DNA of 64,000 nt from contig CAIJWE010000030.1 in assembly GCA_903824295.1 (NCBI GenBank), forward strand, positions 62,001 to 126,000, in the 5' to 3' direction. Numbering within the stretch: the first letter of the stretch is position 1; every line of letters starts with the position of its first letter. A program made the translations under genes and the position numbers. Origin of the DNA: an uncultured Chlorobiaceae bacterium. Its GTDB lineage: Bacteria > Bacteroidota > Chlorobiia > Chlorobiales > Chlorobiaceae. The notes under the pieces are model-generated. The model saw only the letters and a program-made list of their open reading frames with translations. It did not search any database and was not told where the DNA came from. Below, in pieces: positions 55,214 through 63,309 of this stretch.

Positions 55214-55402
55214 ATGGCACTTTACATTACTGAAGAATGTACCTACTGCGGAGCCTGCGAACCAGAATGTCCGGTCAATGCAATTTCTGCTGGCGATGAT
55301 GTTTATCAAATCGACGCAAATGCCTGCACCGAGTGTGTAGGATACGCTGATACTCCGGGCTGTACTGCTGTATGCCCTGCTGAGTGCATTGTTCAGGCCT
55401 AA
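55214..55402 (+). CDS. 2[4Fe-4S] ferredoxin, Chlorobium type (second copy)
   Basis: A 62-residue paralogue of the previous gene with the same nine cysteine positions (9, 12, 15, 19, 38, 41, 50, 54, 58). The first 30 residues are nearly identical; the region after Cys41 differs (VGYADTPGC against IGWHNEAAC). A good Shine-Dalgarno, GAGGAAG, lies five bases before the ATG, while the first copy has none as strong. A terminator follows at 55418. Confidence 0.95.
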   Translation: MALYITEECTYCGACEPECPVNAISAGDDVYQIDANACTECVGYADTPGCTAVCPAECIVQA

Positions 55403-55417
55403 GAAAAAAATCACCAT

Positions 55418-55452
55418 AAAAAAGCGGAAGGAGAAGTGCCGTCCGCTTTTTT
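55418..55452 (+). terminator. Intrinsic terminator after the ferredoxin genes
   Basis: Perfect 11-bp stem, AAAAAAGCGGA (55418-55428) with TCCGCTTTTTT (55442-55452), loop of 13, ending in a U-run. It also suits the convergent Dabb gene. Confidence 0.88.
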
Positions 55453-55468
55453 ATCTTTACACCTGTCT

Positions 55469-55771
55469 TTACACCTCATAATCAGCAATCCGGCGCTCTG
55501 AACTTGCCCCACCGATAAAGGGCTTTAGTTCCGCATGTTCCGGGTTTACCTGATAGGCTTCGAGAGCCTGACGATCGACAAATTCACTGTACAACACCAC
55601 ATCACAGGAACTGTCGGTTCTGCTAAAGTCAAATCCTACCTCAAGCGCAGTCATACCGGAAATTTTTCCCCGCAACGCCATAAGTTTTTCTTTGATAAGA
55701 GTTGCATTGGTTTGCAAGTCATTGCCGTGTGCCACCTCTTTGAGTCGCCACATGACGATATGTTTAATCAT
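55469..55771 (-). CDS. Dabb (stress-responsive A/B barrel) domain protein
   Basis: A 100-residue protein of the Dabb family, dimeric alpha-beta barrels. The start MIKHIVMWRLKE and the central DVVLYSEFVDRQALEAYQ with the histidine in NPEHAELKPFI are typical. The length is full for the family. Molecular function is not known for most members. Confidence 0.9.
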   Translation of the reverse strand: MIKHIVMWRLKEVAHGNDLQTNATLIKEKLMALRGKISGMTALEVGFDFSRTDSSCDVVLYSEFVDRQALEAYQVNPEHAELKPFIGGASSERRIADYEV

Positions 55772-55814
55772 TATGCAATTTCATTTTAACCTGATTATTA
55801 CCGCAAAAAAAACG

Positions 55815-57122
55815 TCATGACCCGCGGTTTTCATTGATAATCACTGGGGGATAAACAGTTGCAACTCTCCTTCTGTTTTTCCTGACTGGTTTTGATACAA
55901 CAACGTCATGATTTTTCACTCTGTGACCGTATTTCAACCCGGCAACTATCGATCGCTTCGACTTTCCGCTGGCTCTCAACTCGGCAACTACATGATGCCT
56001 ACCCCTTCTGCTGCCTCTCAACTCGTCAACGGTATTATGTTGCGACCGCCGGCTGCTTCTGTGTCGGGCAATCAGATGTTTCGTCGACTTGCGCCCTGAC
56101 GTTGACCTGCTGTACTCTCTGCGGTCAACCCTGTCGACAGATGCTGTAACCGTCGCAGCGCCTGAGTCACCCCGAAATATCCGGGAGAACCACTCTGCAT
56201 TTGGCTGAGTTGATGAAAACGCTGTATCAAAGATATTTGCCGCAACATTCCACCGGTCTGTTTTTGCATTCAGCATCACGAGGAGAATATCCCGGTTATC
56301 CTTGATGGCCCTCGCAATCAGACACCGCCCTGCCCTGCTGGTATATCCGGTTTTGATACCAACAGCATAGGGATATTTATCAAGAAGCTTGTTGTGGGTT
56401 TTCAGGCAATAGAACTTGCGGGTCGTCTGCTCCATAAAAACCGCCTCATCCAGCATCGCGACCTGATTGAAAACAGGATTTCTAATGGCATATTCCGTCA
56501 AACGCAAAAGATCATTCGCAGTAGAGGTGTTGCCGACATACATACCATTGTCAAAACCTGCCGGATTGGTAAATCTTGAATTTCTCATACCGATCCGCTG
56601 CGCCCTGTAGTTCATGGCTGCAACAAACGCATCAACATTACCGGAAAGATGGATGGCTATGGCAAATGCAGCATCGTTACTTGAATTGACCAATGCGGCC
56701 TTGACCAGATCAATCAGCTTGATTCTATCCCCCTGGTTAAACCCTGCTTTTGAAGGCTCAACCATTGTCGACTCTTTTGTAATCACAACATCCTCTTCAA
56801 GCCTTCCGCTTTCAATAGCCATGATGCAGGTGAGTATTTTTGTAAGGCTTGCCGGAGAGATCGCCTTATCGATATCCTTTGCCATCAAAGGTGCAGGACG
56901 CCCCCTCTCTTTGACAAGATATGAGCTTATTGGAGCCTGAAACTGCGGCTCTTCATCTATTGCCTGCGCAGGAAGAGGTAAGGAAAAAAGCATGACCGTC
57001 GCAAATACAAGGATCACGATGGCCTGGAAAAAAAACAATCCGCTAAAAAAAAGTTGCCGGCGGCTATTGGAGGGCTGCTGGCGTTGAAGGGGCGACCTGA
57101 ATATAAGGAGTTTGTCTGTCAT
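55815..57122 (-). CDS. D-alanyl-D-alanine carboxypeptidase with basic repeat tail
   Basis: A 435-residue penicillin-binding protein of the DacA/PBP5 group that trims the terminal D-Ala of peptidoglycan stem peptides. An N-terminal signal or anchor segment covers residues 28-54. The active-site motifs are Ser92-x-x-Lys95 (SLTK), Ser147-x-Asn149 (SSN) and Lys257-Thr-Gly (KTG). After the catalytic domain, where PBP5 has a beta domain and amphipathic anchor, there are instead five 14-residue repeats rich in Arg, Lys, His and Ser (residues 344-413). The strongly basic tail may bind LPS, teichoic-like polymers or the membrane surface. Confidence 0.92.
   Translation of the reverse strand: MTDKLLIFRSPLQRQQPSNSRRQLFFSGLFFFQAIVILVFATVMLFSLPLPAQAIDEEPQFQAPISSYLVKERGRPAPLMAKDIDKAISPASLTKILTCIMAIESGRLEEDVVITKESTMVEPSKAGFNQGDRIKLIDLVKAALVNSSNDAAFAIAIHLSGNVDAFVAAMNYRAQRIGMRNSRFTNPAGFDNGMYVGNTSTANDLLRLTEYAIRNPVFNQVAMLDEAVFMEQTTRKFYCLKTHNKLLDKYPYAVGIKTGYTSRAGRCLIARAIKDNRDILLVMLNAKTDRWNVAANIFDTAFSSTQPNAEWFSRIFRGDSGAATVTASVDRVDRREYSRSTSGRKSTKHLIARHRSSRRSQHNTVDELRGSRRGRHHVVAELRASGKSKRSIVAGLKYGHRVKNHDVVVSKPVRKNRRRVATVYPPVIINENRGS
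55884..56093 (-). repeat. 42-bp tandem repeats encoding basic 14-mers
   Basis: Five imperfect 14-residue units at the C-terminus of the carboxypeptidase, with the pattern basic cluster - xVxxLR/K - small. The clearest two are RRSQHNTVDELRGS and RRGRHHVVAELRAS. Confidence 0.8.
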
Positions 57123-57371
57123 GAGAGATGATTCTGAACTTGAGAGGAACTGTTTTGACGAGAAATTTTACGCCTTGTTAAAGTACTGACTAAAAATCAA
57201 AGTATCCCCAATTCAAACAATAAAAATCAAGGGTAACGATTTTTTCAAGATTAACTGTTCCCGCAAATAACCGTAATAAAAAGTGATTTTTGTACAGTTC
57301 ATTGTACATATTTGCACCACAAAAAGCAAAAAGAATCCATAACTATTTTTATTGAAATAATTTGCTGGATA

Positions 57372-58484
57372 TTACCCGGCAAGGTTTCCTGATTCGGAAA
57401 TTTTAGGTTTCGGAGTCTGGATATGTGATGCATCCATATTCTTGATCTGCATAACCAGTTGTACCGTATTGGTCACCAGTTCCCTGACTGACCGTTTCAC
57501 ATAGCGGCTTTTGAAAAACGAGTTGTAATTGTTTTCGGTATCCTCAGCAATCCATCCTCTGCTCCAGCCAAGAAAATTAAATGGAGGCAAGGTAAAACCA
57601 AGGTCAGTGAAAAACGAATTGAGATTTCCGGCTACCCCCTGAACATTATCCTGTCCGCCAGTAATAATGAACGAAGCCACCTTATTTTTGATCAATACCT
57701 TGTCATGAAGAGTTATCTGATTCTGTACCGTGTTAAGGCGTTCAGCCATTTTATAATAAAGCGATGACGCATTACCCCACCTGATTGGTGTGGCGAGGAT
57801 TACGGCATCCGCCCACAAGACCATTGCTCGGTAAATTTCATTCATCCCGTCCTCTCCATCCATTTCCGATATGGAACAGGGCCAGGTACAGGCTTTCTCA
57901 TGACGGCTGTAGTACCCTTCACAATGCCTGAAATTCAAATCTCTTATCCTGATCATTTTCGTTGAAGCCCCAAACTCGGAGACTGCAAAATCGAGAGCCT
58001 GCTGCAATGCGGTTTCAGAGGTAGAGGGGCGGGGCAGAGCACGATGCATATTGGTCGTGGAAATACCAAGCACATTAAGACTCTTCTCCGTGGTCTGATA
58101 ATCAAGTTTTCTGAGATCGGCAACAGGATCCAGGTCGTGGAATGCCTTGAAAGCCTTTGTGACGGGCTCTTCCGACACCAGGATCATGCCGTTCTCAATA
58201 ACGACCTCATAGAGCGCCTGTCGATCCTTATAACCATGAGGGGCCTGGCCGCCCTTCAGGCTGTACTGCCACCCATGCCAGGGACAAGCCACGTAAAGCT
58301 CTCCGTCGTCAAGCGTCTGGATAAATCCCTGCCCGAGATCACCCCCCCGGTGAACACAGGTGTTCTCAAGGGCGGTAATGACACCTCTGTAATGAAACAG
58401 GGCAATGCTTTTTTTGCCAAGCCTGACTGATTTATGACTGTTTTCAGGCAGTTCCGATAAAGGAATGAGCGGAATGTATGACAT
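57372..58484 (-). CDS. Rieske - flavodoxin-like fusion protein
   Basis: A 370-residue soluble fusion. Residues 5-110 form a Rieske [2Fe-2S] domain with Cys43-x-His45 and Cys67-x2-His70 (CVHRGGDLG, CPWHGWQY), of the assimilatory nitrite reductase/ferredoxin kind. Residues 130-320 form a flavodoxin-like NADPH-dependent FMN reductase domain: LGISTTN, ILATPIRWGNASSLYYKMAERL and IITGGQDNVQG. An electron route from pyridine nucleotide or FMN to the Rieske centre (or the reverse) is likely. I do not know a characterised protein of this exact order. It is transcribed alone, with 248 bp of AT-rich DNA towards the carboxypeptidase gene. Confidence 0.88.
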   Translation of the reverse strand: MSYIPLIPLSELPENSHKSVRLGKKSIALFHYRGVITALENTCVHRGGDLGQGFIQTLDDGELYVACPWHGWQYSLKGGQAPHGYKDRQALYEVVIENGMILVSEEPVTKAFKAFHDLDPVADLRKLDYQTTEKSLNVLGISTTNMHRALPRPSTSETALQQALDFAVSEFGASTKMIRIRDLNFRHCEGYYSRHEKACTWPCSISEMDGEDGMNEIYRAMVLWADAVILATPIRWGNASSLYYKMAERLNTVQNQITLHDKVLIKNKVASFIITGGQDNVQGVAGNLNSFFTDLGFTLPPFNFLGWSRGWIAEDTENNYNSFFKSRYVKRSVRELVTNTVQLVMQIKNMDASHIQTPKPKISESGNLAG

Positions 58485-58574
58485 GATCTCTCTCTGTTAA
58501 ATAATCGCTGAAAAAATCATCATGAATCATCAGATAGCACAAGGAACCGTAAAAGGAAAACCGGCAAAAGTCAT

Positions 58575-59201
58575 TCAGCGTTCCGAAATTGCCAGTTTAA
58601 TGGCAAGAGCAACAAATACCACTGCTGCTATTCTGTTGACTGCTTTCTGTGCAAACAGGGAGTTCCGGAACTTGTCGCCAAGTCCACCGGCAAAAAAACT
58701 GATGGCGCTGAAAACCAGGAGAGTTGCCATAATAAATAAAGCTCCAAGCATGAAGAACTGCACCATCATCGAACCATGACGCGAATCGGCAAACTGTGGC
58801 AAAAAAGCCATAAAAAAAAAGGAGACTTTGGGATTGCTCAGGTTCATGACAATTCCCCGCCGATAGAGCCGCCCCCTGGAGAGAGAGGGTAACCGCTCCT
58901 GTTCACCTGTTGAAACGCCTGCTTTGATCGCCTGCCAGGCAAGATAAAGGAGGTATGCAGCGCCCAAAAACTTCAGGATGGCAAAGGCAAACGTCGAAGA
59001 GTGCACAATGGCGGCAAGACCAAAAGCAACGGCAACCGTATGACCAATCAGCCCTGTAGCAAGACCGAGTGTTACAAAAAGACCCGCCGTCCGGCCATTC
59101 TGGGCCGATTGAGCCAACACAAACAGGTTGTCAGGGCCAGGAGAGAGGGCAAGAAGAACCGATGTTGAAAAAAATGCCAGCAGCACGTTATAGTCAATCA
59201 T
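58575..59201 (-). CDS. LysE/RhtB-family amino-acid exporter
   Basis: A 208-residue inner-membrane protein with about six hydrophobic segments. The family start ALSPGPDNLFVLAQS and NLSNPKVSFFFMAFLPQF are diagnostic of the LysE/RhtB superfamily. These proteins export amino acids such as homoserine, threonine or lysine with the proton gradient. The substrate is not predictable. It lies 90 bp upstream of the Rieske fusion gene, same strand. Confidence 0.92.
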   Translation of the reverse strand: MIDYNVLLAFFSTSVLLALSPGPDNLFVLAQSAQNGRTAGLFVTLGLATGLIGHTVAVAFGLAAIVHSSTFAFAILKFLGAAYLLYLAWQAIKAGVSTGEQERLPSLSRGRLYRRGIVMNLSNPKVSFFFMAFLPQFADSRHGSMMVQFFMLGALFIMATLLVFSAISFFAGGLGDKFRNSLFAQKAVNRIAAVVFVALAIKLAISER

Positions 59202-59447
59202 GAAGCTTCTTCATTTGTGTTGAAACAACCGGTGCAGAATTCAAATCGCAGTAAAACCATATATAATTTTTCAAAATCAATTTTTATTTCTCCATTCCGA
59301 AAACAGTTTGTTCTGCCAGAGTGGTCGCCGCCCGGCACAGAAAACGAACCACATAATAACAGGAATCTTCGAGTAATTTCATGAGTATATTTTCTCCGTT
59401 CTAAACGGCATTGATCTGTACACTACCTCGAGAAGAATTGGTGCAAT

Positions 59448-59492
59448 AAAAAAGCCAGCAACCCGTAGATAGAAAGGTAAACTGGCTTTTTT
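59448..59492 (-). terminator. Intrinsic terminator of the Cyc2-like gene
   Basis: Perfect 11-bp stem, AAAAAAGCCAG (59448-59458) with CTGGCTTTTTT (59482-59492), loop of 23, lying 70 bp past the stop of the minus-strand cytochrome-porin gene. The U-run is good on both strands. The rest of the 361-bp gap 59202-59562 shows nothing else. Confidence 0.85.
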
Positions 59493-59562
59493 ATGATTGA
59501 ATTGAGGCTATCCTGCTTTTATGAAACCCGATAAGCCCTGCATAACTGATGGAATAAAGAGA

Positions 59563-60834
59563 TCAGAATGCACTGTAGAGCATAACCGTCGTCTGCTGGT
59601 CACCACTACCGGCAGCAACGTTAGCATCTGCCTTGTCACCGGAATAGATGCTGTGATTCACCTGCAAAACCATATTTTTGGCTATCTGATAGTTTGCGCC
59701 GAAAGAAACCGCATTATATGCGTCGTTGCCACCTTCGCCAGTGTTGGCTGCTCTGTAGCCAAGCCCGACAGAAAGCGTTGACGGGATAACACCCAGTTCC
59801 GTTGCCACGGTAAATGCATTCTTGCTGTCAGCCAAGCTTGCATTATAAACATTAGCTACGCCATCAGCGATGCCATTAGATTTCGCAGCACTACCATAGG
59901 TTGCATAAACGCCAAGGGGAAGACCTCCAACCTTGCCCTGTGCCTGAGCATCAACGGACCATGCATCTGCACGTTCTAATGTTGGATTAGCTTTCAGGCC
60001 AGTCTGTGAATTGCCAGTCCAGATCTGGAAGCCAGCACCAAGATCCCATTCACCAAATTTTTCAGGTGTGACAACGCCTCTGATATAACCGAGGAACTGG
60101 CCGGAAGAAAAACTCGATGCGTCGTCACGGAGATATGGCGTGTAGCTGACATAACCGTATTTATGATAGGCAACAAGAGCAAGGCCTGTTGTTTTGCCAT
60201 CGGTACCAAGATACTGCTGGGCGGAGGTCTCACCGCGATGCTCAAACGCGCGACTGAAACGCAGTGCGCCTGTGTTCAAAAGCTCAAATCCGAAGGCCGG
60301 GCCCTGAGCATCCGTGTAGAAGGGAATCGCGCTTAAAGTGATAGCTTTTGTTGCAGGAAAGACAAACGGGATTTTTATACCATTTAACCCAACCTCTCCT
60401 TTCTTTCCCTCTTCTGCGGCCGTCTTGAGTAACCCTATTTCAGCCTGAAATCCGATGTTCTTTGCCACTTTTCCGCCAAGGGAGAGAAATGCTTCATCCG
60501 GTATCTGGAACTGGCCTGTATTCTTTTCAGTATCTGCCGTACCGTTTGTCTTCTGATACCTGAACTTGGTTATAAGCCCGGCATTAAGTGTTGAAGGAAG
60601 CGAGAGCTTGGTATCCTCAATGGTACCCTGCTTACCGCCCTGAGTGTATCCGTTGGCCTTGAACGTGCGGCCATAGGCGTTGAGTAATGGAAAACGCTGA
60701 AAATGGCAGGCCGCACATGATTGACTGGTTTGTCTTGCAAAGACAGGGGTTGCCGATCCCTCCTGGGGTGATGAAAGTGCCACAAGTGACAGGCAGCCTG
60801 CACTAAAAAGCATCGTTTTTTTGAACATATTCAT
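59563..60834 (-). CDS. Fused monohaem cytochrome - outer-membrane porin, Cyc2-like
   Basis: A 423-residue exported protein. Residues 1-28 look like a signal peptide. A single c-type haem site, Cys40-x-x-Cys43-His44 (SCAACH), follows, preceded by FARQT and followed by FPLLNAYGRTFKANGYT, the arrangement of Cyc2 outer-membrane iron oxidases. The remaining ~350 residues are beta-rich with alternating aromatic residues and end in a terminal Phe, the usual outer-membrane beta-barrel signal. Cyc2 of Acidithiobacillus and Mariprofundus oxidises Fe(II) at the cell surface, and homologues occur in iron-oxidising Chlorobium. The gene lies 174 bp downstream of a c5-like cytochrome gene and has its own terminator. 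Confidence 0.78.
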   Translation of the reverse strand: MNMFKKTMLFSAGCLSLVALSSPQEGSATPVFARQTSQSCAACHFQRFPLLNAYGRTFKANGYTQGGKQGTIEDTKLSLPSTLNAGLITKFRYQKTNGTADTEKNTGQFQIPDEAFLSLGGKVAKNIGFQAEIGLLKTAAEEGKKGEVGLNGIKIPFVFPATKAITLSAIPFYTDAQGPAFGFELLNTGALRFSRAFEHRGETSAQQYLGTDGKTTGLALVAYHKYGYVSYTPYLRDDASSFSSGQFLGYIRGVVTPEKFGEWDLGAGFQIWTGNSQTGLKANPTLERADAWSVDAQAQGKVGGLPLGVYATYGSAAKSNGIADGVANVYNASLADSKNAFTVATELGVIPSTLSVGLGYRAANTGEGGNDAYNAVSFGANYQIAKNMVLQVNHSIYSGDKADANVAAGSGDQQTTVMLYSAF

Positions 60835-61008
60835 AGATTTCTATTGTTTATAGTTATGGTTGAAATATTGGCAATACACCGCCAAATGAATAAAAAAAAC
60901 AGTTAAAGCAAAGCAGGATTGTTTCCCTGTATGATTTCCATAACCTATAAACTATTCAACGGTCTGGAAGTGTTGAATAGGCATGAAAACTTCTTTATAT
61001 GCAAATAT

Positions 61009-61377
61009 TCACTTTGGCTCGATAAGGCATTGATCAACCATATAAGCCACAGCATCAGCGCTCTCGGCAACCGTCAAGGATTCCATTCCTCCCTTGGCTG
61101 GCATATTGTTAAAACCATCAACTGCATGCTTGACAAGATGCTCCATCCCGTGGACCATTCTCGGCTTCCAGTCTGTCAAATCACAAAATTTCGGCGCGTC
61201 CATAACACCGCTGTCATGACAATTAGAACAAACCCGTTCATAGATCTCTTTGCCTTGAGCAATATTATACTTGGCTCGCAAAGCAGCTTTTTCGATAGGA
61301 GCAATCCCTTCAGCACTGACAATTTGCGCCGAACAGATAAAAACAAAAAACAGAGTGGTTACAGCAAAAAATCGCAT
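61009..61377 (-). CDS. Periplasmic monohaem cytochrome c (c5-like)
   Basis: A 122-residue class I cytochrome c. The ATG at 61377 is taken as start, with GGAG eight bases upstream. A signal peptide spans about residues 1-22. The haem site is Cys50-Ser-Asn-Cys53-His54 and the sixth ligand is Met92 in NNMPAKGG, as in cytochrome c5. Two more cysteines (65 and 117) could form a disulfide. It precedes the Cyc2-like gene on the same strand and is a natural electron carrier from the outer membrane to periplasmic or photosynthetic acceptors. Confidence 0.88.
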   Translation of the reverse strand: MRFFAVTTLFFVFICSAQIVSAEGIAPIEKAALRAKYNIAQGKEIYERVCSNCHDSGVMDAPKFCDLTDWKPRMVHGMEHLVKHAVDGFNNMPAKGGMESLTVAESADAVAYMVDQCLIEPK

Positions 61378-61838
61378 AGTGATTGTCTCCAATGTTTAAA
61401 CGTTTATCTCTTATTTATTAATAAATTATTTGATCAGAACAGCAACAAATCCACATTGTGACAAGCGCTCCACAAGATTTGATTCTGGAGGAAAAAGATC
61501 ACACAGAAAACAGATACATACGTAAATCATAAAAAAAATGCCCAACCTCTTGAAAAATATGTTAGACAAATATTGAGGTGTTTTGGACAGGATTACAGAA
61601 CGTCTTTTCGCTGATCTCTTATGAGTTATTTTCAGTACGTTTGTTCATAATCTTATTGAAATAGGTCTCCTGAAAGTAAATCAATCAGTCATGCCTCTTT
61701 TATAAGCGCTTCACAAGAATTGATTCCGTAGTAAATAAAGGCCAGACATCAAGGAGTCAGGTTTGGATGACTTGAGATCCGGAATATGTCAACAAAGAAG
61801 TCGCTTTTTTTGAAAAAAATTATTCTTTTTTGTCCGGG
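61378..61838. other. Noncoding region between cytochrome gene and IS element
   Basis: 461 bp, AT-rich, no gene. It contains two copies of a degenerate 30-bp word: one starting at 61462 (AAGCGCTCCACAAGATTTGA) and one starting at 61706 (AAGCGCTTCACAAGAATTGA). A related word occurs near 63553, just before a transposase remnant. Confidence 0.55.
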
Positions 61839-62807
61839 TTAAGCACTACTTCCCGGAGTACACTCCATTGCTTGACTGACCGAGACCTGCTCTGCTCTTT
61901 TCCGATAGCCTTGTCTTTTGCTGCCGGAGTACACTCCATTGCTTGACTGACCGGTGCGCATCTGTTCCGGTGTTACATACCCGATCGTAGAGTGCAAATG
62001 CTCGGTATTGTACCAGTGCACAAATTCGGCCAGCCATAACCTTGCCTCATTCAGATCTTCAAATCGACCAGGATAATTCACCCGGTACTTCATCGTTTTA
62101 AACAGCGATTCAATAAACGGGTTGTCATTACTTGTTCTCGGTCGACTATGCGATACATCAACCTTCAACTCTCGGAGTAATGCCATCAGGGTAATGCCTT
62201 TCATGGGGCCTCCATTGTCTGCATGCAGAGCCTTTAGCTTGACCTTCCGGCCATTCAGGATGCGCTCAAACAGATCCCTGCTATGACTGCCACTCTCTTC
62301 TTCATGAACCGCCCAACCGACAATACTCTTGTCAAAAATGTCGGTAACCACATAGGCATAGAAAAAAAGACCTTTTACACTCCGTGCCATATACGTGATA
62401 TCCCATGTGTATACCTGATCCGATGCCGTCGCTACTCTTTCGGGCGGTTTAGCATGCCCTTTCCGTACCCTCAAATTGCTCCGGTGGTGCAGCATATCAC
62501 TTTCTTTCAACACCCGGTACACTGTCCGGACCGATGCCAAATAGCAGTTTTCATTGAGCAACAGGGCAACAATCTCATAGGGATTCAGATCCCGAAATCG
62601 CGGTGCGTTACATTGCGCAACAATTTCTTTTTTCATCTCAGGCGACAACTTTCTGACAACACGCTTCTTTGATCCTTTGCGTTGATCCTGTAACTCTCCA
62701 CGTTTCCACCGTTGCAGGGTTCGCAGAGAAATACCCACAACCTCGCACGCCTTATGATACCTCGCTCCATTGCTATGCGCCTCCTCTATCAAAGGAATAA
62801 TCTCCAA
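61839..62807 (-). CDS. IS3-type transposase, DDE catalytic subunit (orfB)
   Basis: A 322-residue integrase-fold transposase. A helix-turn-helix (VVGISLRTLQRWKRG) is followed by the HTH_21-like region and the catalytic core: Asp in YTWDITYM, Asp in LHADNGGPM, and Glu in NDNPFIESLFKTMKY. The first possible start in this frame is the TTG at 62807. The frame is open for about a dozen codons upstream, to a TGA inside orfA. Relative to orfA it is in the +1 frame, so a -1 slip on the A-run near 62875 would not lead into it. Its last ~25 residues come from a local duplication. Confidence 0.92.
   Translation of the reverse strand: MEIIPLIEEAHSNGARYHKACEVVGISLRTLQRWKRGELQDQRKGSKKRVVRKLSPEMKKEIVAQCNAPRFRDLNPYEIVALLLNENCYLASVRTVYRVLKESDMLHHRSNLRVRKGHAKPPERVATASDQVYTWDITYMARSVKGLFFYAYVVTDIFDKSIVGWAVHEEESGSHSRDLFERILNGRKVKLKALHADNGGPMKGITLMALLRELKVDVSHSRPRTSNDNPFIESLFKTMKYRVNYPGRFEDLNEARLWLAEFVHWYNTEHLHSTIGYVTPEQMRTGQSSNGVYSGSKRQGYRKRAEQVSVSQAMECTPGSSA
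61853..61953. repeat. 30-bp direct repeat in the transposase 3' end
   Basis: Two identical 30-bp copies at 61853-61882 and 61924-61953, 71 bp apart. Because 71 is not a multiple of three they are read in different frames: the upstream copy in the gene gives QSSNGVYSG, the downstream copy SQAMECTPG. Confidence 0.9.
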
Positions 62808-62823
62808 CCGATGCGCATCAAGG

Positions 62824-63309
62824 TTAGCCGTCCTTTTGATCCGTCATAAGAGCATCGAGCTTTTTTTTTAACAGAAGAAGTGCTGCTGCCTCAGCCAAAG
62901 CCTTCTCCTTACGTTGAAGCTCTCTCTCAAGCTCTTGGTTTCTCTTCTTTAAGGCTTTAAGCTCCTGATCCTTTTTGTCGTTTTTCTTCTCAATCATCTC
63001 TCGGAGTTCCTGATCCCAGATCGTTAAGTGTTCTGAATGCAAACCACGTTCTCTGAGAAATCCACCCAGTTGTTCGTTATCAATGCTGGCAGCTTCAAGC
63101 ACCAACTGGTATTTCTCTTTCGGGGTCATGAATCGTGGACTGCTCTCTTGACTGCCGTCTGGTAAGATACCCGATTCACTCTGTTTGATCCAATTCCGAA
63201 TTGTCTGATCATTAATGCCGGTTTCTCGGCTTACCGCCACGATACTTTGCGCATCAGGTGGCAAGACTTTTTTCAGCACACTTACCCTCACTGCTTGGGA
63301 ATATCCCAT
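62824..63309 (-). CDS. IS3-type transposase, DNA-binding subunit (orfA)
   Basis: A 161-residue protein with two helix-turn-helix segments (around residues 15-45 and 60-95, the first with ETGINDQTIRNWIKQ) and a C-terminal coiled coil rich in Lys and Glu (KKNDKKDQELKALKKRNQEL). An A-run (nine A on the coding strand, 62871-62879) lies near the 3' end. The start ATG at 63309 has AAGGAGG nearby upstream. Confidence 0.9.
   Translation of the reverse strand: MGYSQAVRVSVLKKVLPPDAQSIVAVSRETGINDQTIRNWIKQSESGILPDGSQESSPRFMTPKEKYQLVLEAASIDNEQLGGFLRERGLHSEHLTIWDQELREMIEKKNDKKDQELKALKKRNQELERELQRKEKALAEAAALLLLKKKLDALMTDQKDG

Larger units (their letters stand above)
61839..63309 (-). mobile_element. IS3-type insertion sequence (ends not resolved)
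   Basis: Two consecutive minus-strand transposase genes: a helix-turn-helix orfA and a DDE orfB. I could not find convincing terminal inverted repeats or a target duplication, so only the coding span is given. The true element probably extends some tens of bases on each side. Confidence 0.85.

Noticed and set aside
62824-62880. Programmed -1 frameshift between orfA and orfB at the A-run
   Set aside because: A -1 slip enters a frame other than that of orfB; a +1 change would be needed, and a TGA limits how far upstream the orfB frame is open.
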